Shown: one piece after another, positions 43,437 to 52,335 of the stretch | Numbering within the stretch: the stretch's first letter is position 1 | How the letters are laid out: the number at the start of each line of letters is the position of its first letter | Assembly (NCBI RefSeq): GCF_009857435.1 | Contig: NZ_WWCK01000001.1 | Span: 744,001-808,000 of the forward strand | Reading direction: 5' to 3' | Length of the DNA: 64,000 nt | Origin: Duganella rivi | GTDB taxonomy: Bacteria > Pseudomonadota > Gammaproteobacteria > Burkholderiales > Burkholderiaceae_D | The notes under the pieces: model-generated | Seen by the model: the letters and a program-made list of their open reading frames with translations, nothing else | Told to the model about the DNA's origin: nothing | Databases searched by the model: none | Program-made: the position numbers and the translations under genes

Positions 43437-44774
43437 ATGCAAAACTTCCTGCTTGTCGTTCTCGCTATCTTCTTGGTTGCTTTGAACGGTTTCTTCGTCG
43501 CTGCCGAATTCGGTATCGTCACATTGCGAAAAACGCGGGTGCGCGCGATCGCTAAAACACAGGGACTCAAGGGGCGCATCCTCGGCAAAGTACACGGCGA
43601 GCTGGACGCGTATCTGTCCGCTTGCCAGCTGGGCATTACGCTGGCCTCGCTGGGCCTGGGCTGGGTTGGCGAGCCGGCCTTCGCCAGCCTGCTGGAACCG
43701 CTGCTGACTTTCATCGGCATCACCTCGCCCGAGCTGGTGCACGGCATCGCCTTCGTGTTCGCGTTTGGCGTGATCTCGTTCCTGCACATTGTGGTGGGCG
43801 AGCTGGCGCCGAAGTCGCTGGCGATCCGCATGCCGGAAGCGGTCGGCCTGTGGGCCGCGCTGCCGCTGTACGCTTTCTACTGGGCCATGTACCCGTTCAT
43901 CTACCTGCTCAACGCCAGCGCCAACATGGTGCTGGGCCTGGCCGGCTTGTCCGGCAAGGGCGGCCACGACAGCCACTACTCGGTGGATGAGCTCAAGCTG
44001 ATCCTGCGCACCAGCCAGCCCGGCGAAAAATTCAACCAGGACGAGCGCAACATCCTGGCCCACTCGCTGGACTTCAGCGATCTGTCGGTGTCCGACCTGA
44101 TGCGCCCGATTAACGAGGTGATCAGCCTGCACGCCACCCGCTCGCTCAACGACAACCTCGACACCATGCTGCGCAACCGCTTCAGCCGCTATCCTTACTA
44201 CGACAAGGATGGCGATACCGTGCTGGGCGTGGTGCACTTGAAGGATTTGTTCTTTGCCATGCAGTCCGGCAAGCCGATTACCGACCTGGTGCCGTTCCTG
44301 CGCCCGGTCGAGACGATTTCGGCCCGCACCCCGGCGCTGGAACAGTTCCGCCGCTTCCGCGACGGCGCGCCGCACTTTGCGCTGATCGGCGAAAAGGGCA
44401 AGCGCCCGGTCGGCTTCATCACGCTCGACAATCTGCTCGGCGCCATGGTCGGCGAAATCCACGACGAATTCCGCCTCAACGAAAACGACTGGCTCAAGCA
44501 GCCGGACGGCACCCTGATCGGCAAGGCCAGCCTGCCGATCTTCTCGCTCGAACGCACGCTCGGCATCGACATCGAAAATGAAGAACTGGGGCTGGAAGAG
44601 GTAGAATCGGTGGGCGGCCTGATTATGCTGAAACTGGGCGACATCCCGAAACAGGGCCAACGCATCAGCTTCCGCAGTTTTGACATCGTCGCCAAGAAAA
44701 TGAACGGTCCGCGCATCCTGCTGGTCAAGGTGATCCCGAAAGACGATACCGAGGACAACGCCGACCAGGATTGA
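43437..44774 (+). CDS. CNNM/HlyC-CorC family membrane protein (DUF21-CBS-CorC)
   Basis: 445 residues. DUF21 transmembrane domain (about 1-185: NGFFVAAEFGIVTLRKTRVRAIA, ACQLGITLASLGLGWVGEPA), a CBS pair (about 205-330: DLMRPINEVISL, RYPYYDKDGDTVLGVVHLKDL) and a C-terminal CorC_HlyC domain (about 350-435). The family includes Mg/Co efflux or Na-Mg exchange proteins. No neighbour gives a specific link; an amino-acid-binding protein gene follows 30 bp downstream. Confidence 0.92.
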   Translation: MQNFLLVVLAIFLVALNGFFVAAEFGIVTLRKTRVRAIAKTQGLKGRILGKVHGELDAYLSACQLGITLASLGLGWVGEPAFASLLEPLLTFIGITSPELVHGIAFVFAFGVISFLHIVVGELAPKSLAIRMPEAVGLWAALPLYAFYWAMYPFIYLLNASANMVLGLAGLSGKGGHDSHYSVDELKLILRTSQPGEKFNQDERNILAHSLDFSDLSVSDLMRPINEVISLHATRSLNDNLDTMLRNRFSRYPYYDKDGDTVLGVVHLKDLFFAMQSGKPITDLVPFLRPVETISARTPALEQFRRFRDGAPHFALIGEKGKRPVGFITLDNLLGAMVGEIHDEFRLNENDWLKQPDGTLIGKASLPIFSLERTLGIDIENEELGLEEVESVGGLIMLKLGDIPKQGQRISFRSFDIVAKKMNGPRILLVKVIPKDDTEDNADQD

Positions 44775-44804
44775 CCGGCGCCCCAGCAGCGCCACGGAGG
44801 AGAC

Positions 44805-45608
44805 ATGCTAGTCCGGCTTATTCTGTGTGGCGCCCTGCTTGCGTTGAGCGGCACGGCCGCCGCCGAAACCAATACCCCTTGCGGCCATCTGCGCGGCGCG
44901 TTCTACGAATACGGCGCGCTGTATTACAAGGCCGCCGACGGCAGCTGGACAGGCATCGACAAGGACGTGGTCGACGAGGTGGCGCGCCGCCTCGGCTGCA
45001 CCATCGATCCCAGCACCGACTCGCGCGTGCGCATCTGGGCCGGCCTGAACGGCGGCAGCATCGATTTGTCGGTGTCGGCCATGTCGACCCCGGAGCGCGA
45101 GAAATTCGGCCGCGTGATTCCCTACCTCTCCGAGCGTAACTACGTGTTGCTCAACAAGGATGTCAGCCCCAGCATCCGCAGCATGGAAGATTTCCTGGCC
45201 GCACCCGGCATCAAGATCGGCGTCATCAAGACCTTCCGCCATGGCAAGGTCTACGATGCGTGGCTGGAGCGCTTGCGCGCGCAGGGCCGCGTCTACGAAG
45301 CGCCCGACTACGAGGCCATGCTGCGCCTGTTCAAGGTGGGCCGCGTGCAGGCAGTGATGGCGATCAGCACCGGCTGGTATCCGCTGATCAAGCAGGAACA
45401 GATGGCCGGCAACTACCGCATCATGGACTGGGCGCCGCCCAAGGATGCGGTGGTCGGCGGCTTGATCCTGTCGCGCCAGCACGTTGACGAAGCGCTGGCG
45501 GCGCGCTTCAGCCACGCCATCCGCGCCATGCGCGAAGACGGCACGCTCAAGCGCATCTTCGAGCGCCATCTCGACGCTGAGCTGGCAGCCAGGCTGCTGA
45601 ACTTCTAA
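44805..45608 (+). CDS. Periplasmic solute-binding protein (SBP_bac_3 fold), orphan
   Basis: 267 residues with signal peptide (MLVRLILCGALLALSGTAAA). Type II periplasmic binding fold: YYKAADGSWTGIDKDVVDEVARRLG, ISMSTPEREKFGRVI-like ligand segment (SAMSTPEREKFGRVIPYLSERNYVLL) and the KIGVIKTFRHGKVYDAWL hinge. Related to amino-acid-binding proteins, but no ABC permease or ATPase is near, so it may be a sensor partner or use a distant transporter. GGAGG ribosome binding site. Its stop overlaps the convergent transporter gene by 4 bp. Confidence 0.85.
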   Translation: MLVRLILCGALLALSGTAAAETNTPCGHLRGAFYEYGALYYKAADGSWTGIDKDVVDEVARRLGCTIDPSTDSRVRIWAGLNGGSIDLSVSAMSTPEREKFGRVIPYLSERNYVLLNKDVSPSIRSMEDFLAAPGIKIGVIKTFRHGKVYDAWLERLRAQGRVYEAPDYEAMLRLFKVGRVQAVMAISTGWYPLIKQEQMAGNYRIMDWAPPKDAVVGGLILSRQHVDEALAARFSHAIRAMREDGTLKRIFERHLDAELAARLLNF

Positions 45609-46642
45609 GCCGCGCCGGCAGTCCAGTTGCGCAGCAGGCCGAGGCCGACCGCCAGCAGGGTCGGGCCGATGAACAGGCCGACAAAGCCGAACGCCAGCAC
45701 GCCGCCCATCACGCCCAGCAGCACCAGGATGAACGGCAAGCTGGAGCCACGCGAGATCAGCATCGGCTTGACCACGTTGTCGACGCCGCTGATCACGAAC
45801 ATGCCCCATACCAGCATGAAGATGGCCCAGCCGGTGCTGCCCTGGTTGAACAGCCAGATAGTAGCGCCGCCCCAGATCAGCGGCGGCCCGACCGGAATCA
45901 GCGAGAACAGGAAGGTGGCGACCGACAGCAGCGCCACCGCCGGCACGCCGGCAATCAGGAAGCCCACCGCCGCGACCACGGCCTGCGCCAGCGCGGTGCC
46001 AAGAATGCCGTACATCACGCCGCGCACGGTGCGGCTGACGGTGTCGGCCACGCTGACACTCTGCTCGCCGATCAGCTTGTCCATGCCGCTGGCCAGCGCT
46101 TGCAAAATCGCTTGGCCATCGCGGTACAGGAAGAAGCTGACGAACACCGCAAGGCTGACCTGCGCTACGCCGCTGCCCAGCACCATGCCGCCGCCCAGCA
46201 GCACGCGGCGGCCCGGTTCCAGCATGTTCTTGGCGGCGTTGAGCAATTCCTCGCGGCTGTGCAGCAGCTTGCCGAGGTAGGTGTAGGCGGCCTCGCCGAC
46301 GACCGGGATATCCTTCAGCCAGCCCGGCGGATCGAGCGTGCCGCTGCCGAGACCGGCCTTCACTTGGTCGTAGAGGCCGGAGGCGTTATCGGCGATATTC
46401 CACGTCACCAGCGTCAGCGGCACGATGATAAGCAGCGTCAGGCCGATGCTCATCACCAGCGCGGCGACGGTGCGGCGCTGCTTCAAGCGCGCCAGCAGGC
46501 GCAGGTACAGCGGCCAGCTGGAGATGGTAATGGCGGCGGCAAACAGGATGGCGGCCAGGAACGGCCGCAGCACGATCAGGCAGCCGATCACCAGCAGGAT
46601 GATGGCGGCGAGGCGGGTAAAGGGCTGGAAGCGCTGCTGCAT
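45605..46642 (-). CDS. AI-2E family transporter (PerM/YdiK-like)
   Basis: 345 residues, eight predicted helices. Two N-terminal helices, an amphipathic periplasmic/cytosolic region (KAGLGSGTLDPPGWLKDIPVVG), and the family motifs FFLYRDGQ, LIPVGPPLIWG and VDNVVKPMLISRGSSLPFILVLLGVMGG. PerM-type members are permeases of unknown substrates; only a few are tied to AI-2 export. Start at MQQRFQ. The stop is only 4 bp from the sco1 stop-side neighbour gene, same strand. Confidence 0.9.
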   Translation of the reverse strand: MQQRFQPFTRLAAIILLVIGCLIVLRPFLAAILFAAAITISSWPLYLRLLARLKQRRTVAALVMSIGLTLLIIVPLTLVTWNIADNASGLYDQVKAGLGSGTLDPPGWLKDIPVVGEAAYTYLGKLLHSREELLNAAKNMLEPGRRVLLGGGMVLGSGVAQVSLAVFVSFFLYRDGQAILQALASGMDKLIGEQSVSVADTVSRTVRGVMYGILGTALAQAVVAAVGFLIAGVPAVALLSVATFLFSLIPVGPPLIWGGATIWLFNQGSTGWAIFMLVWGMFVISGVDNVVKPMLISRGSSLPFILVLLGVMGGVLAFGFVGLFIGPTLLAVGLGLLRNWTAGAA

Positions 46643-46646
46643 GGGA

Positions 46647-47240
46647 TCAGCCCAGCAACAGTTTGAGGTCATGCACGGCCGGCGCTACGCCCTGGCCGGA
46701 GCGCAGCAGCAGGCGCAGCTTGCCTTCCTTGTCGAACACGTAGCTGGCGGCCGTGTGGTCGACCGTGTAGCCATCCTTGGTGCTGCCCGGCACCTTGTTG
46801 TACATCACCTTGAACTCCTTGGCGACGGCGGCGGTCTGCTCCGGCGTGCCATACAGGCCGATGAAACGCTTATCGAAGGCCGGGACATACTCGGCCAGCA
46901 GCTTCTGCGTATCGCGCTCGGGATCGACGGTCACGAACAGCACCTGCACCTGGTCGGCTTGCGGGCCGAGCTGCTTGAGCACCTCGGTCATTTCCGCCAT
47001 GGTGGTTGGGCACACGTCGGGGCACTGGGTATAGCCGAAGAACATCACCACCACCTTGCCCTTGAAGTCAGCCATGGTGCGCGGTTTGCCGGTATGGTCG
47101 GTGAGCGCAAAGTCCTTGGCAAACGAAGCGCCGGTCAGGTCGGTACTCTGAAACGCCACCTTCGGCGCCTCCCCCTTCTTCTCGCCGCAGCCGGCCAACA
47201 GGGAAACAGCAATCAAAGCAAAGGCGAGAACTTTTTTCAT
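46647..47240 (-). CDS. SCO1/SenC copper chaperone for cytochrome oxidase
   Basis: 197-residue lipoprotein (LLAGC, Cys18). Thioredoxin-like fold with the copper-binding CPDVC (Cys73, Cys77) and His162 in VDHTAASYVFD. Sco proteins deliver Cu to the CuA centre of subunit II. ATG at 47240 gives a normal signal; an ATG two codons upstream (47246) is possible. In related genomes it follows ctaB directly; here an unrelated low-GC gene on the opposite strand (47317-47583) sits between. Confidence 0.9.
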   Translation of the reverse strand: MKKVLAFALIAVSLLAGCGEKKGEAPKVAFQSTDLTGASFAKDFALTDHTGKPRTMADFKGKVVVMFFGYTQCPDVCPTTMAEMTEVLKQLGPQADQVQVLFVTVDPERDTQKLLAEYVPAFDKRFIGLYGTPEQTAAVAKEFKVMYNKVPGSTKDGYTVDHTAASYVFDKEGKLRLLLRSGQGVAPAVHDLKLLLG

Positions 47241-47316
47241 CAGCATGGATCTTTCGGTTGAACTTGTTGAGCTTGAACTTAGTCTAAGCAACATGATACC
47301 GCTAGAGGAGGCCGTC

Positions 47317-47583
47317 ATGGACGAACAGGACGCGAAAGAAAAAATCCGCATCGCCATCCGCGAATCCAAATACGTTTGGCGCACACCGATCAGCCTAGTC
47401 AGGGAAACAAATATCCCCTTGGAAACGGTACTCATCTTGCTTGAAACAAGCGGCAGCTTCTTACGAGCCTACCGTACCAATGCACAAGGACGGTCCGTCT
47501 TTACCACCAGAGAAAAATACCTAGCCGATTCAGCTTGGAAGCGGCTGTGGCTAGATGCGTTCGCAAACAAAATCGGAGTATAG
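47317..47583 (+). CDS. Small winged-helix-like protein, possible recent insertion
   Basis: 88 residues: the start at 47317 follows AGAGGAGG at five bases; earlier in-frame ATGs (47245, 47296) lack this. Acidic N-terminus, then VWRTPISLVRETNIPLETVL, SGSFLRAYRTNAQGRSVFTT and REKYLADSAWKRLWLDAFANK, an arrangement like small stand-alone winged helix modules. GC content is visibly lower (roughly half) than in neighbouring genes, and it lies on the opposite strand between ctaB and sco1, which usually adjoin. Function unknown. Convergent with ctaB, 4 bp apart. Confidence 0.6.
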   Translation: MDEQDAKEKIRIAIRESKYVWRTPISLVRETNIPLETVLILLETSGSFLRAYRTNAQGRSVFTTREKYLADSAWKRLWLDAFANKIGV

Positions 47584-47587
47584 CCGC

Positions 47588-48484
47588 TTAGATTTTGATG
47601 TAGTGATCGACCAGCAGGGCGAGGAACAGGAGGCCGAGATAGATGATCGACCAGGCGAAGGCTTTGCGGGCGATCAGGTCGGTGTAGTGGCGGTAGATTT
47701 TCCAGGCGTGGCGCAGGAACACGGCGTTCAGGATGATCGCGCTGACCAGGTAGATCAGGCCGCTCATTTGCACCGCGTACGGCATCAAGGTGGTCGCGGC
47801 CAGGGCGATCGAGTACAGCCAGACGTGGAATTGGGTGAATTTCATGCCGTGCGTGACCGGCAGCATCGGCAGGCCGGACTTGGCGTAGTCATCGCGGCGG
47901 TACAGCGCCAGCGCCCAGAAGTGCGGCGGCGTCCAGACGAAGATGATCAGCACCAGCAGCCATGCCTCCATCGGCACGTCATTGGCGACCGCTGCCCAGC
48001 CCAAAGCCGGCGGCATCGCGCCCGACAGGCCGCCGATCACGATGTTCTGCGGCGTCGACGGTTTCAGGAACATCGTGTAGATAATCGCGTAACCGAGGAA
48101 GGTGACAAAGGTCAGCCACATGGTCAGCGGATTGACCAAGGTGTACAGCACCCACATGCCCGCGCCGCCGATCACCAGCGCAAACACCACGGTCTGCGAG
48201 ACCGAAATATTCCCCAGCGCCATAGGACGGCGCGCGGTACGCGCCATGCGCGCATCGATTTCGCGCTCGGCCAGGCAGTTCACAGCAAACGCCGCACCGG
48301 TCAGCAGCCAGATACCGACCGTCGCGTACAGCACCAGCGACAGACTCGGCAAACCTTCCGCGGTGCCAAGGAACATGCCGATGACGGCGCAGAACACGGC
48401 CATCATGGTGACGCGGGGTTTGGTCAACGCCCAAAATTGCGAGGCGCGGCTCTGAGATTTGCTGCTAACGGTTTGCGTGGTCAT
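47588..48484 (-). CDS. ctaB: Protoheme IX farnesyltransferase (haem O synthase)
   Basis: 298-residue UbiA-superfamily membrane enzyme converting haem B to haem O with farnesyl diphosphate. Nine hydrophobic helices; the first Asp-rich prenyl-diphosphate site [19 protein letters not shown] (about 69-87) and the second [15 protein letters not shown] (about 196-210) are intact. 14 bp downstream of ctaA. Haem O is then oxidised by CtaA to haem A for the aa3-type oxidase encoded upstream. Confidence 0.95.
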   Translation of the reverse strand: MTTQTVSSKSQSRASQFWALTKPRVTMMAVFCAVIGMFLGTAEGLPSLSLVLYATVGIWLLTGAAFAVNCLAEREIDARMARTARRPMALGNISVSQTVVFALVIGGAGMWVLYTLVNPLTMWLTFVTFLGYAIIYTMFLKPSTPQNIVIGGLSGAMPPALGWAAVANDVPMEAWLLVLIIFVWTPPHFWALALYRRDDYAKSGLPMLPVTHGMKFTQFHVWLYSIALAATTLMPYAVQMSGLIYLVSAIILNAVFLRHAWKIYRHYTDLIARKAFAWSIIYLGLLFLALLVDHYIKI

Positions 48485-48498
48485 GTGAGGTACTTAAA

Positions 48499-49659
48499 TC
48501 AATGCCGTACCGTCGACGTGGGAGGATGCGAAGCGCTCGAAGCTGCCTTTTTTGCAATGTCGTACTGGTACTTAGCCTTGTAGTTTAACATGGTCAGCAA
48601 AAGTACCAGCAGCGCCGCCCCGGCGTTATGCAGCACGGCGATGGTCAGCGGGAAGCTCAGGTAGATGGTCGCCACACCGGTCAGGATCTGCGCACCCAGC
48701 GTCAAAGCGATGTTGCGGGCGGTGTTATGCAGCACGTCATGGCCCCAGGCGCGCCACGCCGCGTAGCCCGACACCAGCGCCACGATGAAGCCGAAGTTGC
48801 GGTGCACCCAGTGGATGGCGGTCAGCGCCGAAAACGGCAGGTAGTGGCCGGCCGCCGTCTTGCCCAGCTCGCGCCACAGGGTGAAGCCGTGTTCAAAATC
48901 CATCTCCGGGATCGCCTTGCCACCGCACAGCGGGAAGTCGGTACAGGCCAGGGTCGCGTAGTTGGTGCTGGTCCAGCCGCCGAGAGCCAGTTGCACCAGC
49001 AGCAGCGCCGCCGCCACGCCGGCCAGCACGCGGATATTGCGCATGGCCGGCGGCGAGGCGCTGACCACGGTGCGCGGCGCGTGCAGATGGTTCTGGCGGC
49101 CGCCGTACCATACCAGCAACGCCAGCAAGCCCATACCCAGCAGCAAATGGATGGTGACGATCACCGGTTGCAGTTTCAAGGTCACCGTCCACGCGCCAAA
49201 CGCACCCTGCAAGCAAACGAAAAAGAATAAGGCCGTCGGCAGCCAAGGCGCGTATTCGGCGCGGCTGCCTTGCGATTTGCTCCACTGATACCAGGACTGC
49301 GCCATCATCGCCACGATCAGCACGCCGATGCACATGGCGAGGTAGCGGTGGATCATCTCGATCCACGCCTTGACCACGGTCACGGGACCGGTAGGCATCA
49401 GCGTTTCCGCAGCCACAATCTGCTCATGCGCCAGGAATGGATTGGCAGCGCCATAGCAGCCCGGCCAGTCCGGGCAACCGAGGCCGGAATCGGTCAGGCG
49501 CGTGAAAGCGCCAAACACGATCAGGTCAAACGTCAAAAACACGCTGACCCACACCAGCTTGCGGTACTTATTGGCGTCCGACGAAGTCCAGACGATGGCA
49601 GCCGGCAGCAGCGCAATCAACAGCGCCGTGATGGCCATTTGAGCAAGAGTGAGATGCAT
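48499..49659 (-). CDS. ctaA: Haem A synthase (COX15/CtaA)
   Basis: 386 residues, eight helices. Haem ligand His residues appear in MIHRYLAM, TIHLLLGM, AIHWVHRNFGF and VLHNAGAALLVL, in the type found in proteobacterial COX15 proteins. The Cys pair LGCPDWPGCYG near residue 61-68 is present; the second pair is the CTDFPLC segment. Makes haem A from haem O. Seven bases after the Sco-like gene stop. Confidence 0.95.
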   Translation of the reverse strand: MHLTLAQMAITALLIALLPAAIVWTSSDANKYRKLVWVSVFLTFDLIVFGAFTRLTDSGLGCPDWPGCYGAANPFLAHEQIVAAETLMPTGPVTVVKAWIEMIHRYLAMCIGVLIVAMMAQSWYQWSKSQGSRAEYAPWLPTALFFFVCLQGAFGAWTVTLKLQPVIVTIHLLLGMGLLALLVWYGGRQNHLHAPRTVVSASPPAMRNIRVLAGVAAALLLVQLALGGWTSTNYATLACTDFPLCGGKAIPEMDFEHGFTLWRELGKTAAGHYLPFSALTAIHWVHRNFGFIVALVSGYAAWRAWGHDVLHNTARNIALTLGAQILTGVATIYLSFPLTIAVLHNAGAALLVLLLTMLNYKAKYQYDIAKKAASSASHPPTSTVRH

Positions 49660-49666
49660 ACAATAT

Positions 49667-50296
49667 TTAACCTATGGCCGAAGCCTTCAACAATTTCGCG
49701 ATGTCCTTATGGACCCGCTTGACCTTCTCGATATCGCTGGACACCGCGCCTTTCGGGAAACGCATCATCAAATTGCCCAGCGGGTCGATCAAATACACAT
49801 GATCGGAGGCCCGATCCGCCGCGCCCTCTTCGAGCGGCAGCCACTTCTCCAGCACCGCGGCAGGCGCGCGCAGCATGCGGGTGCCGTCGTTCACGCGCAG
49901 CAGCATGGTTTCCAGTGGCTGATCGTCCGTAATCATCCACACCCGTTCGATGCGCTCCATCTCCTTGCCCTGCATGGTGCGCAGCTGGCGCATGGCGAAC
50001 AGCTGGTCTTGGCACTCCTGCTGGCAGTCGGACGGCCCTACCTTCAGCATAATCCACTTGCCCTTGAAATCCTCCAGCTTGGCCGGCTTGCCGTCCAGCG
50101 TGGTGCTGGCCATGGCCGGAATCGGATACTGGCGCGGATCGATCAGCGCGCCGAAATTGGTCACGCCGCCCTTGGGTTTAATCACGTAATAGGTGAAGTA
50201 TGACGCAATCAGCGGCGCCGCGCACACGGCCAATACGGCAAACAGCTTCCAGCGGCCACGTTGTTGCTTACTTGTTTTTTCCACGTCTGAATCCAT
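49667..50296 (-). CDS. Membrane-anchored Sco-like protein
   Basis: 209 residues. One N-terminal helix (about 17-38), then a thioredoxin-like fold: LEDFKGKWIMLKVGPSDCQQEC with Cys91 and Cys95 (CxxxC) and His166 in SDHVYLIDPLGN. These are the three copper ligands of Sco proteins at matching places although overall similarity to the sco1 product at 46647 is low. Often annotated only as a cytochrome oxidase-associated transmembrane protein. Overlaps the surf1 3' end by 29 bp. Confidence 0.8.
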   Translation of the reverse strand: MDSDVEKTSKQQRGRWKLFAVLAVCAAPLIASYFTYYVIKPKGGVTNFGALIDPRQYPIPAMASTTLDGKPAKLEDFKGKWIMLKVGPSDCQQECQDQLFAMRQLRTMQGKEMERIERVWMITDDQPLETMLLRVNDGTRMLRAPAAVLEKWLPLEEGAADRASDHVYLIDPLGNLMMRFPKGAVSSDIEKVKRVHKDIAKLLKASAIG

Positions 50297-50993
50297 TCGC
50301 TACAAAAAAGATAACCGCCATCGCCGCCAGCGCGTACCACTGGAAGGCGTAGCCCTGATGTTTTTCCACGCCCAGCGACGGCGCAGGCCAGTCGCGCACC
50401 ATCTGTGCATCGTCGCCGGCAGGCTGGGCTGGAGCGCCCTGCTCCACCACAAACGGCTGCATGGTCAGGCCGCTATCCTTGGCCAGTTGCAGCGGATCGG
50501 CGTTTTGCACGATGGCGTTGGGCGCCAGCGGCGGCGCATCGCCCAGCTGCATCACGTGGCCGGCGTTGAGTCGCGCCACGCCTTGCAGCGTGACCGTGCC
50601 TTCGGGCGTGGCATAGTTGGGCAGCTTGTCGCGCACGGCCGGATCGCGCGGCAGCCAGCCGCGCGCCACCAGTACGTGCATATTCGAACCCGATATTTTA
50701 AACGGCATCAGCAGATAGAACCCTGCCCGCCCTTGATATGGCCGATTGTCGAGATAAACCGGCCAGCCGCGCACGAACTCGCCGTTGAGAGTGACGCGGC
50801 GGTAAACCACCGCATCAGCCGCCAGCGGCGCACCGCTCAGTTCCAGCGGCGCGGCTTGCGCACCTTCGGCCAGCTTGGCTTGCAGCGCGATTTTTTGCTC
50901 GGCGCGGCGCGATTGCCAATTGCCGAGTTGTACGCCCAAGGCCACCACCAGTACCGTAGCCACGAAAGGAATCAATTTAAAGCGGAACACCAT
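50268..50993 (-). CDS. SURF1 family cytochrome oxidase assembly protein
   Basis: 241 residues with two terminal membrane helices (about 7-25 and 218-236) and a periplasmic domain between. Signature segments: GNWQSRRAEQK, YLDNRPYQGRAGFYLLMPF, VLVARGWLPRD and HQGYAFQWYALA. SURF1 delivers or positions haem A in subunit I. The start at MVFRFK is set by the first helix; a long open extension overlaps the divergent DUF2909 gene and is not used. Only 39 bp separate the two divergent start codons. Confidence 0.93.
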   Translation of the reverse strand: MVFRFKLIPFVATVLVVALGVQLGNWQSRRAEQKIALQAKLAEGAQAAPLELSGAPLAADAVVYRRVTLNGEFVRGWPVYLDNRPYQGRAGFYLLMPFKISGSNMHVLVARGWLPRDPAVRDKLPNYATPEGTVTLQGVARLNAGHVMQLGDAPPLAPNAIVQNADPLQLAKDSGLTMQPFVVEQGAPAQPAGDDAQMVRDWPAPSLGVEKHQGYAFQWYALAAMAVIFFVANGFRRGKNK

Positions 50994-51032
50994 TACAATG
51001 GAACCTCGATCAAATCGCCACTCCCTAAAGAC

Positions 51033-51239
51033 ATGAAAATTGCCGTCGCCATCGCGTTCATCCTGATCCTCGGCAGTCTGGGCGCGGCGTTCTTTTTCCT
51101 GATGCGCGACAAAGGCCGCAGCAACAACACCGTGCGCGCGCTGGCGGTACGCGTGGCCTTGTCGATCACCCTGTTCCTGCTGATCCTGCTGGCCTACCGC
51201 ATGGGCTACATCCACCCGACCGGCATCCGCGCGGGATAA
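51033..51239 (+). CDS. DUF2909 twin transmembrane protein
   Basis: 68 residues with two helices (about 3-23 and 43-61) joined by a basic loop DKGRSNNTVRALAVRV, the exact pattern of DUF2909 proteins linked to cytochrome oxidase clusters. It is on the plus strand, opposite to all other oxidase genes, dividing the cluster into two transcripts. Followed by a copy of the dispersed palindrome. Confidence 0.88.
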   Translation: MKIAVAIAFILILGSLGAAFFFLMRDKGRSNNTVRALAVRVALSITLFLLILLAYRMGYIHPTGIRAG

Positions 51240-51305
51240 CGGGTTGCTCACCATGAGTACTCGTTGACGCTTACCTATCAGTCCTGAAAAGCACCCCTAA
51301 CGAAA

Positions 51306-51333
51306 GGGTCTGACCCCGTACGGGGTCAGACCC
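51306..51333. repeat. Perfect 28-bp palindrome, copy 2 of the dispersed repeat
   Basis: Same sequence as the core of the element at 5159-5188 (arms GGGTCTGACCCC / GGGGTCAGACCC around GTAC). It lies between the ends of the convergent DUF2909 and oxidase subunit III genes. Confidence 0.75.
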
Positions 51334-51403
51334 TGGCCGCAGCGGTTTGCGGGTTGGGTTGGTGCCGCGCGCGATTTAGGCAACAAGCAACGTCAGCCCC
51401 AAC

Positions 51404-51432
51404 AAAAAAGCCGCACCGGAGTGCGGCTTTTG
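51404..51432 (-). terminator. Bidirectional terminator after oxidase subunit III
   Basis: Stem AAAAGCCGCAC / GTGCGGCTTTT with loop CGGA (51406-51431), flanked by AAAAAA on the left and TTTT on the right, so it can stop transcription from both directions. Confidence 0.85.
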
Positions 51433-51444
51433 TGTCTCTGGATA

Positions 51445-52314
51445 TTACAGCCAGTAGACCACCACGTACAGGCCTAACCAAACCACGTCGACGAAGTGCC
51501 AGTACCAGGCCGCGCCTTCAAACGCGAAGTGGTGATCCGGCGTGAAGTGGCCGCGCAGCACGCGGTACAGCACCACCGACAGCATGATCGCGCCCATGGT
51601 CACGTGGAAGCCGTGGAAGCCGGTCAGCATGAAGAAAGTGGAACCGTAGATGCCCGAGGTCAGTTTCAGGTTCAGCTCAGTGTAAGCGTGATGATATTCG
51701 TAGGCCTGGAAGCCCATGAACACCGCGCCCAGCAGAATCGTGGCAAACAGCCAGATCGCCGTTTGCGCGCGATGGCCGGCACGCAGCGCGTGGTGCGACA
51801 AGGTCAGCGTCACGCCCGAGGTCAGCAGCAGCGCGGTATTGATGGTCGGGATCGGGAACGGCCCCATGGTCTTGAACTCTTCCACCGTGCCCGCCGGGCT
51901 GGCGCCGCCCCAGTGCGCAGCGAAGTCCGGCCAGATGAACTTGTGATCCAGATCGCCCAGCCACGGCATGGTGATGGTACGCGCGTAGAACAGCGCGCCG
52001 AAGAACGCGCCGAAGAACATCACCTCGGAGAAGATGAACCAGCCCATCGACCAGCGATACGAATGGTCAATCCGCTGGCTGTACAAGCCGCCTTCGGATT
52101 CCTTGATCGCATCGCCGAACCAGAAGTACAGCACCACCAGCGTGAAGGCGATGCCGATCAGATTGGCCGCAGGGCCCCAAGGTGCATCATTCACCCAGCC
52201 GGAAGCACCAGCCATGGTCAGCAGCAAGGACAAGCCCGCCAGCAGCGGCCAGCGCGATGGGCCCGGTACGAAGTAGTACGGTGCGGCGCCGCCGTGTGTA
52301 TGTGTGGAACTCAT
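51445..52314 (-). CDS. ctaE: Cytochrome c oxidase subunit III
   Basis: 289 residues, seven helices typical of betaproteobacterial subunit III: MGWFIFSEVMFFGAFFGALFYARTI, TFFMLTGFHGFHVTMGAIML and a C-terminal FVDVVWLGLYVVVYWL. Conserved Glu in SEVMFF is present. The start MSSTHTHGG is chosen because AGGGAG lies six bases upstream. The N-terminus is short and His-containing. Last gene of the ctaC-ctaD-ctaG-ctaE transcript. Confidence 0.95.
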   Translation of the reverse strand: MSSTHTHGGAAPYYFVPGPSRWPLLAGLSLLLTMAGASGWVNDAPWGPAANLIGIAFTLVVLYFWFGDAIKESEGGLYSQRIDHSYRWSMGWFIFSEVMFFGAFFGALFYARTITMPWLGDLDHKFIWPDFAAHWGGASPAGTVEEFKTMGPFPIPTINTALLLTSGVTLTLSHHALRAGHRAQTAIWLFATILLGAVFMGFQAYEYHHAYTELNLKLTSGIYGSTFFMLTGFHGFHVTMGAIMLSVVLYRVLRGHFTPDHHFAFEGAAWYWHFVDVVWLGLYVVVYWL

Positions 52315-52335
52315 CTTCATCTCCCTAATCAACTT

